Assembly: GCA_944326675.1 (NCBI GenBank)
Contig: CALVET010000054.1
Location: 1 to 46,870, forward strand
Direction: 5' to 3'
DNA: 46,870 nt
From: Candidatus Gastranaerophilales bacterium
GTDB lineage: Bacteria > Cyanobacteriota > Vampirovibrionia > Gastranaerophilales > Gastranaerophilaceae
Part shown: piece after piece, positions 40,541-46,870 of the stretch
How positions within the stretch are numbered: the first letter of the stretch is position 1
Layout: each line of letters starts with the position of its first letter
Program-made: the position numbers and the translations under genes
Notes under the pieces: generated by a model
What the model was told of the DNA's origin: nothing
The model's database searches: none
Seen by the model: only the letters and a program-made list of their open reading frames with translations

Positions 40541-42643
40541 TTATGCTCCCGGCAGAGGGGCAGATGTTTTTGTTGATTTTTCATCATCATATTCAATTAA
40601 TCCTGAGTTTGAGTTTTCAAATACAGGTTTTTGTTTTGGTTGTGTTGGAGAGGTTTGTTTTGAAGTATTTTGTTCATTGTAATAGGTATTTGTTGTTTCT
40701 TTTTCAACAGCTTTTTTGTCTGCTGTTTTTTCTTCTGTTTCATCTACTGTTTCATCAACATCATCCATTTTAATCGGGCTTTGTGAGTTTGTGCCGTTCA
40801 TTTTAGGATAATCAAATACACTTAGAGGGAAGTTTTTAATTGCTGTTTTCATGTAGTTTGCAAATACTCGAGCAGGCATAGCACCGCCTGTAATTCCCGG
40901 AAGTTTAGAGTTGTTGTCATTACCAACCCATACACCGGTTACAATATCAGGAGTAAAACCAACAAACCAAGCATCTCTGTAATCGTTTGTTGTACCTGTT
41001 TTACCTGCAACGTTTTGAGCAATGTTGGCAGCCTTTCCCGTTCCTATTTCAACAACTTTTCTTAGCATATAAGTCATTCCTGCCGCTGTTTCAAAGTTAA
41101 TAACTTTGACAATTTTCGGGCCTGAATTTTCATATATTGTGACGCCTCTTGAGTTTTCAACTCTTTCAACGGAATAAGGGCGCACCCTGTAGCCGCCGTT
41201 TGCAAAAGCTCCGTATGCTACAACCATATCATATAATTTAACGCCGTTTGAGCCTAGTGCAATAGTCATATCGCTTGCCAGCGGAGTTGTAATACCCATT
41301 TCTCTTGCTGTTTGAATTACAGCCTCAACCCCTGTTTTTTTGATTAATCTCACGGCTGCTACATTGGATGAAATTGCTAAAGCTTGCCATATTGCAATTT
41401 TTCCTCTGTATTTTTTGCCGTAGTTCTTAGGTGACCAATCTTTTATTGTTAAAGGAGTGTCTTCTATTGTGTCATATACGCTGACACCTTGTTGTAAGGC
41501 AGTAGCATAAACAAACGGTTTAAATGATGAACCTGAAGGTCTTACTGCTTTTGAAACTCTGTCATATTGGCTTTGTTCGTAATTTTTACCGCCAATATAC
41601 GCATACACTCTTCCTGTTGTCGGAGAAAATGAAAATAGCGCAATTTGGTTTGCGGGTTTAGTTAATTTAGCTGCATTTAGTGCAGAAACAGCCGCATTTT
41701 GTGCTGCATTTTGAGATTTATAGTCAAGAGTTGTATAAATCTTTAAACCGCCTTGCGAAATCTCTTGTTCTTCAAAGCCTATGTTTTTAAGTTCGTTTAA
41801 TACAAAATCTATAAAATAAGGAGCTTTGTTATAGGAATAAATTCTGGGCTTATTTGATAGATGGAGTCCCTCCTTTTGAGCAGCTTCCATCTGCTCAAGT
41901 GTGATATATTTATTCCTGTACATTCTTCTTAAAACTTGGTTTCTTCTTTTTAAGCCTGCTTTTTTATTGGCAAAAGGAGAATAAATAGAAGGTGCTTGCG
42001 GTAAACCTGCAATTAAAGCTTGCTCTGCTAAAGTCAGTTGTGATAAATCTTTATCAAAGAAAGTTCTTGCAGCACTTGATACACCATATACTCCTGAACC
42101 CAAATAAACAGAATTTAAGTACATTTCGAGAATCTCATCTTTAGAAATAGTTTTTTCAATTCTGTGTGCTATGATTAACTCTTTAATTTTTCTATCAAAA
42201 GTTCTTTCGTTTGATAAGAATAAAATTCTTGCCAATTGTTGTGTGATTGTTGAAGCACCCTGTTTAACTTCACCTGAGGCAATATTTGTGATGGTTGAGC
42301 GCACCATACCCATGGTGTCAAAGCCTCTGTGTCTGTAGAAGTTTTTGTCTTCTGTTGCAATGACTGCTTCTTTTAAATATTTTGGAATTTTATCTATGGA
42401 TACTTTTTCGAATTTAAAAGCAGTAAACGTTTTAATTACTTCACCGTCAGATGAGTATATTGTAGTTACGGGGTTTGGCTTAATATCTTCAAAGTTTGAA
42501 ATAGGCGGCAAGCTCGCAAGATAAATATTAAATGCTGCAATTGCGGCTAAACCTGCTGAAACACCCATTGAAAATAAACATAGAAATATGTTTCTTTTTT
42601 TGGGACCTCTTTTTACAATCCGTTTTCTTCTAACATTATTCAT
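40541..42643 (-). CDS. mrcA: Penicillin-binding protein 1A (bifunctional class A PBP)
   Basis: The enzyme polymerises glycan strands and cross-links peptides in the periplasm. A membrane helix lies near residues 18-44. The GT51 transglycosylase has E98 in ATEDKNFYRHRGFD, then GASTITQQLARIL and KIKELIIAHRIEK. The transpeptidase has SGSSFKPF at about residue 370, SSN and KTGTTNDYRDAWFVG at about 548. A roughly 100-residue C-terminal tail is low-complexity (Glu/Asp/Thr/Lys/Gln), absent in short forms. At 700 aa it is normal. No Shine-Dalgarno: TATAAT ends eight bases before the ATG. The ponA/mrcA names are both in use. Confidence 0.95.
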   Translation of the reverse strand: MNNVRRKRIVKRGPKKRNIFLCLFSMGVSAGLAAIAAFNIYLASLPPISNFEDIKPNPVTTIYSSDGEVIKTFTAFKFEKVSIDKIPKYLKEAVIATEDKNFYRHRGFDTMGMVRSTITNIASGEVKQGASTITQQLARILFLSNERTFDRKIKELIIAHRIEKTISKDEILEMYLNSVYLGSGVYGVSSAARTFFDKDLSQLTLAEQALIAGLPQAPSIYSPFANKKAGLKRRNQVLRRMYRNKYITLEQMEAAQKEGLHLSNKPRIYSYNKAPYFIDFVLNELKNIGFEEQEISQGGLKIYTTLDYKSQNAAQNAAVSALNAAKLTKPANQIALFSFSPTTGRVYAYIGGKNYEQSQYDRVSKAVRPSGSSFKPFVYATALQQGVSVYDTIEDTPLTIKDWSPKNYGKKYRGKIAIWQALAISSNVAAVRLIKKTGVEAVIQTAREMGITTPLASDMTIALGSNGVKLYDMVVAYGAFANGGYRVRPYSVERVENSRGVTIYENSGPKIVKVINFETAAGMTYMLRKVVEIGTGKAANIAQNVAGKTGTTNDYRDAWFVGFTPDIVTGVWVGNDNNSKLPGITGGAMPARVFANYMKTAIKNFPLSVFDYPKMNGTNSQSPIKMDDVDETVDETEEKTADKKAVEKETTNTYYNEQNTSKQTSPTQPKQKPVFENSNSGLIEYDDEKSTKTSAPLPGA

Positions 42644-42651
42644 AGGTACAT

Positions 42652-42660
42652 ATTATAGCA
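42652..42660 (-). promoter_or_regulatory. Extended -10 promoter of PBP1A, near-leaderless
   Basis: On the minus strand TGC-TATAAT (42660 down to 42652), then eight bases and the ATG at 42643. The -35 region is weak; the TG makes it an extended -10 box. Confidence 0.55.
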
Positions 42661-42722
42661 TAAAATTTAACTTTCAAGAAGATAGCCCCGTCGGATAATT
42701 AAAATTTACATACGTTTATAAT

Positions 42723-42758
42723 AAAATAAGACCCGCGAGCAATCGCAGGTCTTATTTT
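42723..42758 (-). terminator. Terminator of the SLH gene
   Basis: AAAATAAGACC (42723-42733) pairs with GGTCTTATTTT (42748-42758), extended past one mismatch by GCGA/TCGC with a GCAA tetraloop on the plus strand. It lies 17 bases past the stop at 42775. Confidence 0.85.
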
Positions 42759-42774
42759 GTATATTTTCAAATAA

Positions 42775-44196
42775 TTAGAAAATAATTGTTAGCTCTTCAT
42801 TAGGATTTAGAGCTGCTGAATTTGAAACTGAAGGAACGATAGTGTAAACCAATTCATCGCCAATTTCATAGATTATACCGAATGTACCTGATATAGCAGT
42901 TTTAACAATTCCGTATACGCCTTTTCCAAGTGTAACAAATGAATTTCCGAAGCTTGCAACGCCGCGTCCAAGGTGTCCTGTGAATGTTTCAACAAATGTA
43001 TCTGATAATCTGTCGCCATATTCTTCTAAGCCGTTTGCCGAGATGTTAACAACTTGACCTACTGAACGACCTGCAACACCAACTGTTCTTGCAGCTGCTG
43101 TGAATGGAAGTCCTAAAATTCTTGCGAAAATGTTAGGATTTTTTAGGCAATCAGCAGTAGTTGAAGTCATTTCTTTCGGGAATTCAACAGTGCAATCGCC
43201 GTTTTTGATTTTTGTAAATTTAACAGTGATTGAACCGGGGTGGTGTCCTAAGCCGGGTCTTTGAACAGTAACAACTTTACCGTACACAATTGAACCTGCC
43301 GGGAATGTTTGACCGCCAACGCTAACTTCTTGTGTTGTTTTAGCTTGGAAAACATCGCCGATGTTTGAATGTTTAGCGTCGATTCTATCCAGCATTTTAA
43401 CTTTGATTGCAACAGGTGTACCTGCACCTTTAAATGCGTCTCCAACAAGTTGTCCGTTATATTTTAATCTTAATTCGCTGATTAAAGTTGCAACTTGGTG
43501 TCTTGACAAATATGGAGCTTCAAGAAGTGTTTTTTCATCAGGAAGATTGTCAATTAAGCCTGAAGCAACAACTTCTTTTGTACATCCGTATGCCCAAGTT
43601 GGAATGTTTTCAATGGTTTTTCCGTTAAGAACAGGAGCTGAGCCGTCATTAATATATTTAACGTCAATTAATTTTGCAACTGTGGCAAAAACTTCTGCTT
43701 TTGTGATGGCTTGGTCAGGTTTAAATGTTTTGTCGGGATAACCAATCATAACGTCAGCTGCTGTAGCAGTTTTGATTTCTTCGTTTGCCCAATATGAGTT
43801 TGTGATATCTGTGTAGTTTTTGTTAACTCCAACATTTTTCATATTTAGGCCCTGAGATAACATAAATGCTAATTCAGCTCTTGAGATAGGCATCTTGATA
43901 TTGAAATCTCTGTCACCTTTTCTTACACTCATGGTATTTAAAAGGTCTTTAGAGAATGCATTCACATAGGTATTGTCTTTATTTGTGAAGCCTAGTCTGT
44001 TTTTTTGTTTTAATACTTTTCCGCCGATTCTATAAACGTAATCTGCGTCTTTTACTTCGGTGGCATCAGCATTCATTAATGAAGGGTGGGCGTAAATTTC
44101 AACCTTTTCTTGTTTGCAGCAATCTTTAGCTAAAACATTAGAACAAGTCAAAAACAAGGCTAATGTAATAGACAATGCTTGTGTTGTTTTTCTCAT
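42775..44196 (-). CDS. S-layer homology domain protein, 473 aa
   Basis: A signal peptide lies at about residues 1-23 (LSITLALFLTCSNVLA). SLH modules occupy about residues 95-240: ISRAELAFMLSQGL, then TDITNSYWANEEIKTATAADVMIGYPDKTFKPDQAITKAE and IENIPTWAYGCTKEVVASGLI. SLH domains bind pyruvylated or other cell-wall polymers, and in diderms often tether an outer-membrane protein to peptidoglycan. The second half has a beta-rich stretch (250-350), then hydrophobic segments (about 365-455) that could reach the membrane. Unusually, SLH modules come first. AGGAG lies six bases before the ATG. Function beyond wall attachment is unknown. Confidence 0.85.
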   Translation of the reverse strand: MRKTTQALSITLALFLTCSNVLAKDCCKQEKVEIYAHPSLMNADATEVKDADYVYRIGGKVLKQKNRLGFTNKDNTYVNAFSKDLLNTMSVRKGDRDFNIKMPISRAELAFMLSQGLNMKNVGVNKNYTDITNSYWANEEIKTATAADVMIGYPDKTFKPDQAITKAEVFATVAKLIDVKYINDGSAPVLNGKTIENIPTWAYGCTKEVVASGLIDNLPDEKTLLEAPYLSRHQVATLISELRLKYNGQLVGDAFKGAGTPVAIKVKMLDRIDAKHSNIGDVFQAKTTQEVSVGGQTFPAGSIVYGKVVTVQRPGLGHHPGSITVKFTKIKNGDCTVEFPKEMTSTTADCLKNPNIFARILGLPFTAAARTVGVAGRSVGQVVNISANGLEEYGDRLSDTFVETFTGHLGRGVASFGNSFVTLGKGVYGIVKTAISGTFGIIYEIGDELVYTIVPSVSNSAALNPNEELTIIF

Positions 44197-44283
44197 AGTT
44201 CACTCCTATTCTTTTTACCTAAACCAGTCACACAATAAACCAAGCTAATTATCCTATAAGCGCAAAAACTAGTCAAGTAAAAA

Positions 44284-45462
44284 CTACAAAGATTTTACAT
44301 CATTGTAAATAATTAAAGACGCATCTTGGATTAGATTTCTTGCGCTATAGTCGTTAAACGGACGTTTCGCCAAAATTGTAATAATGTATTTTTTGCCGTT
44401 ATCTGTATATACTATACCGCTGTCACCCAACATTGTGCCTATATCTCCGGTTTTGTGTAAAATCATTGCACTTTGCGGAAGTTTTTCTTTTAAAAGGTGT
44501 GTATTTCTTGTATTACCTAAGTATTCTTTTAAAACATTTTTATATTTGTTATTGATATAGTTTGGATTATCTATGTTATATAAGATTGTTGACATTTCCC
44601 TTGCGGTTGTTTTGTTGTAGCCTTCTATATCCGGAAGCCAGCCGCCCATTGAAGTAACTTTTAAGCCGAGATTTCTCATTGCTCTGTTGAAACCGTCAAT
44701 TCCCCCTATTTCATATAAAAGCATATTGGTAGCGGAATTATCGGAATTTGCTATCATTATGTTTGCAAGATAATCAATGCTGTATTCGACGTTTGCGCTT
44801 GTATACTGCAAATCTCCGGAACCAAGCGTTCTGAATTGTTCGCTGAATGTTCTTTTGTCTTCTAAATTTATCGGGTTATCCGTATTTTCGGATCTGTCAA
44901 TTAATCTCATCAATTCAAAGGCAATCGGGATTTTGATAATGCTCGCGCTTGGAAATACTTCATCCGCATTTATTTCAAAACCGTTACCTGTTGAATATTC
45001 CCAAACAAAAACAGATGGGTGAATATTCGGGTATTTTTTGAATAAATCAAGAAGTTTATTTTTGGTTTGAGTTAATTCTTTGTTGATATTAATTTCTGTC
45101 ATTTCTTTTGTTTTTTGTGCCTTTGAAACAAAAAGACGTTCATTAATTAAACTTGAGTTATATAAATATTCCCAAGTTGGTGAAATGTAAGGGCTAATAT
45201 CAGGTTTTAAATTTCTGTTTAATATATGGTTTAATACAAGCGGTCTGAAATAATGCTTGTAGTTATACGGGCACACATAGAAACCGTATAGAGCTAATAT
45301 CGTAAGAGCAAAAATTGAGGCTATAAGATTTTTCTTTGCTTTTTTTCTTGTTTTTATTCTTGAAGCTTTGTTTTTTGGCTTTATTTCTCTTAATTTGTAA
45401 CTATTACCATAAGTATAGTCTCTATTATGATATGGATTTTGTTTTCTGATTGGACTTGACAA
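44284..45462 (-). CDS. Class A beta-lactamase-fold serine hydrolase, membrane-anchored
   Basis: 392 aa. A basic cytosolic start (about 1-44) precedes one membrane helix (45-63), so the catalytic domain faces the periplasm. The fold's motifs are S174-x-x-K177 (PSASIIKIP), S240-D-N242 and K337-T-G339. The omega-loop Glu166 motif is not clear: the region reads PDIEGYNKTTARE, where E280 and N283 are three apart rather than four. It may be a penicillin-binding or wall-editing enzyme rather than a real beta-lactamase. The start is TTG (45462); no ATG occurs before residue 121. A weak GG lies ten bases upstream. Confidence 0.83.
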   Translation of the reverse strand: MSSPIRKQNPYHNRDYTYGNSYKLREIKPKNKASRIKTRKKAKKNLIASIFALTILALYGFYVCPYNYKHYFRPLVLNHILNRNLKPDISPYISPTWEYLYNSSLINERLFVSKAQKTKEMTEININKELTQTKNKLLDLFKKYPNIHPSVFVWEYSTGNGFEINADEVFPSASIIKIPIAFELMRLIDRSENTDNPINLEDKRTFSEQFRTLGSGDLQYTSANVEYSIDYLANIMIANSDNSATNMLLYEIGGIDGFNRAMRNLGLKVTSMGGWLPDIEGYNKTTAREMSTILYNIDNPNYINNKYKNVLKEYLGNTRNTHLLKEKLPQSAMILHKTGDIGTMLGDSGIVYTDNGKKYIITILAKRPFNDYSARNLIQDASLIIYNDVKSL

Positions 45463-45601
45463 TACGATACGCCTATATAATCACTACTTTTTTAAGTTTA
45501 GTACCTATTTAATTAAAGTACATAATATATATGTATGAATTAAGATTTTTATATTTTAAAACATGATATACTAAAAAGTAGTATTAAGGAGTATTGTTAT
45601 T

Positions 45602-46477
45602 ATGAATATAATTATATATAGTGAAAGCGGTTCATCAGAAATAGCAAATTTAATAAATGTTGATGATGAAGTTCAAATTAGGGAATTTGATTTAAGCGAG
45701 TTGGAAAATTATAAACAGTACAATCCGAGCGTTTTGATTTTAGATTTTGATATTGATAAAATAAGAGAATTTTGTGCAGTTAGAAAATTGGAGCCGTCTG
45801 TTTTAATTCCGGTTGATAATATTCCGGATAATTTAACAGTAAGAGCGCTTACTTATGATTATATTTTAAGACCTTTAAATAAAATTGAATTAAATGTCAG
45901 AGTTAAAGCATTATTAAAAACTTATGAAACTAAAAAAAGCCTTGTTAAATCAGCAATTTGTGATGAATTAACCGGTTTATATAATAGAAAATATCTTCAT
46001 CACAGACTGGATGCCGAAATATCTCGTTCAAAAAGATACGGTACACCCGTTTCTTGTCTTTTAATTGATATTGATTATTTTAAAATTGTAAATGATATGT
46101 ACGGTTATGATTGGGGCGATGTTTTGTTGAAAAAAATTGCCCAAATGTTGAGTGCCTTGGTTAGAAAAGAAGACGTTTTAACAAGATATGGTGATGAAGA
46201 ATTTATAGTTATTTTACCTGAAACAACGGAACAACAAGCCAGAATTTTTGCGGAACGCTTTAGAAGCGATGTAGAAAAGATGGAATTTATTCCCGCAAAC
46301 GAAGAAGAACGTCATCAAATTACAATTTCAGGCGGTGTTTCTTGTTATCCTTGCATGGAAGATGTGGATGAAGATGCTAATACTTTAATCAGATATGCTG
46401 AACACGCACTTTATAATGCTAAGCAATCAGGCAAAAATAAAATTGTTGAATTTTCAAAAATGAACCTAGGCTGTTAA
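45602..46477 (+). CDS. Diguanylate cyclase-like protein with degenerate receiver domain
   Basis: 291 aa. Residues 1-108 fold like a response-regulator receiver (VLILDFDID with D48/D50; the end [21 protein letters not shown] is receiver-like), but the acidic pocket is incomplete. The GGDEF domain spans about 118-290. The start [17 protein letters not shown] and [12 protein letters not shown] are good. The signature itself is G197-D-E-E-F201, so the second Gly is Asp. An inhibitory RxxD site (R188-D191) sits five residues before. AAGGAG lies ten bases before the ATG, and TATACT (45567) may be the -10 box. It could make c-di-GMP or act as a receptor. The hisF start is one base after its stop. 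Confidence 0.88.
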   Translation: MNIIIYSESGSSEIANLINVDDEVQIREFDLSELENYKQYNPSVLILDFDIDKIREFCAVRKLEPSVLIPVDNIPDNLTVRALTYDYILRPLNKIELNVRVKALLKTYETKKSLVKSAICDELTGLYNRKYLHHRLDAEISRSKRYGTPVSCLLIDIDYFKIVNDMYGYDWGDVLLKKIAQMLSALVRKEDVLTRYGDEEFIVILPETTEQQARIFAERFRSDVEKMEFIPANEEERHQITISGGVSCYPCMEDVDEDANTLIRYAEHALYNAKQSGKNKIVEFSKMNLGC

Positions 46478-46478
46478 A

Positions 46479-46870
46479 ATGAATAATTTAACAAAAAGGA
46501 TAATCCCTTGTCTTGATGTTAAAGACGGAAAAACCGTAAAAGGGGTTAATTTTGAGAATTTAAAAGAAGTTGGTTCGCCTGTTGAATTGGCTAAAAAATA
46601 TTCTAAATCTGGCGCAGATGAGCTTGTTTTTCTTGATATTACAGCTACAAATGAAAAAAGAAAAACAATATTAGAGCTTGTTGAAAAGGTTGCAAAAGAG
46701 GTCTTTATTCCTTTTACTGTAGGCGGCGGAATAAGTTCTCTTGATGATATCAGAGCAATTTTAGAGGCAGGTGCGGATAAAATCTCTTTTAATTCTGCTA
46801 TTGTCAGAAACCCTGAACTTATAAGTACGTGTGCTGAATATTTTGGTTCGCAATGTATTGTAGCGGCACT
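46479..46870 (+). CDS. hisF: Imidazole glycerol phosphate synthase cyclase subunit, N-terminal part
   Basis: The first 130 codons are present; the gene runs out of the window at 46870. HisF closes the imidazole ring in histidine synthesis, joining with His[21 protein letters not shown] is the family start with the catalytic Asp (D14 region). [13 protein letters not shown] and [14 protein letters not shown] with the first phosphate-binding loop follow, and [16 protein letters not shown] matches. The ATG lies one base after the diguanylate cyclase stop and has no separate Shine-Dalgarno of note, so it is probably coupled. No other his gene is in the window. Confidence 0.95.
   Translation, partial: MNNLTKRIIPCLDVKDGKTVKGVNFENLKEVGSPVELAKKYSKSGADELVFLDITATNEKRKTILELVEKVAKEVFIPFTVGGGISSLDDIRAILEAGADKISFNSAIVRNPELISTCAEYFGSQCIVAA

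Noticed and set aside
43361-43741. Plus-strand frame of 126 codons
   Set aside because: Antisense to the SLH protein gene, which has a signal peptide and SLH motifs; the antisense peptide has no recognisable features.

Overview
The window is about 46.9 kb of AT-rich, gene-dense bacterial chromosome with almost no intergenic space and no gap over 300 bases without a gene. The gene content points to a diderm, strictly fermentative bacterium with a flagellum: anaerobic ribonucleotide reductase (NrdD/NrdG), glutamine-dependent NAD synthase, an OmpH/Skp-like periplasmic chaperone, an MlaE-type lipid permease, an S-layer-homology protein, PBP1A, and a flagellar hook block. This mix, with low GC, fits the non-photosynthetic sister lineage of Cyanobacteria (Vampirovibrionia/Melainabacteria, probably Gastranaerophilales). 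That placement is inference from gene content and has not been tested by phylogeny. I see no phage, IS element, CRISPR array or rRNA.

Layout. 1-160: the 3' end of tuf (EF-Tu) with its terminator. 190-1736: four small minus-strand genes, each with its own Shine-Dalgarno; three have a hairpin terminator of their own and the last shares the tuf hairpin. Two of the four are built from short internal repeats. 1807-4280: a polyprenyl-phosphate-type GT2 glycosyltransferase divergent from a FixC/FixX-like flavoprotein-ferredoxin pair. 4299-9958: a tight run of a duplicated-domain unknown, a TPR protein, dprA, topA and aroE. 10044-13568: a lone type IV prepilin-like protein facing nrdD-nrdG. 13822-17569: skp-like, nadE and a DUF4127 protein on the minus strand. 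17693-24797: murF-mraY-murD-ftsW-murG-folC, an overlapping peptidoglycan-precursor/septum operon. 24836-27171: an unusual membrane GT2-like protein divergent from mlaE. 27298-32495: fliJ-fliK-flgD-flgE. 32555-35674: an Orn/Lys/Arg decarboxylase, queE and a DnaJ-like protein on the minus strand. 35785-36991: two overlapping unknown genes that look paralogous. 37015: tRNA-Arg(CCG). 37349-40498: gcvPB, queA and a SIMPL-domain protein. 40541-45462: PBP1A, an SLH protein and a class A beta-lactamase-fold protein on the minus strand. 45602-46870: a diguanylate cyclase-like protein and the start of hisF.

How it works together. Much of the window concerns the cell envelope: precursor synthesis and flipping (MurF, MraY, MurD, MurG, FtsW), polymerisation (PBP1A), outer-membrane upkeep (Skp-like, MlaE, SLH protein) and possibly glycan transfer (two GT2 proteins). 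The hook genes form one module. QueE and QueA, which both act in queuosine synthesis, lie about 4 kb apart.

Most interesting signals: (1) repeated promoter-like -10 boxes 6-8 nt before start codons that lack a Shine-Dalgarno, suggesting leaderless mRNAs at about seven genes; (2) the paralogous overlapping pair 35785-36991; (3) a 15-bp inverted repeat flanking flgE, with a third partial copy before fliK; (4) a GT2-like membrane protein that lost its DxD and carries a C-terminal six-cysteine cluster; (5) a tRNA-Arg whose conserved G19-C56 tertiary pair appears as A19-U56; (6) repeat-built small proteins next to tuf; and (7) a diguanylate cyclase with GDEEF in place of GGDEF. I did not find a clear, self-contained new defence or mobile system.
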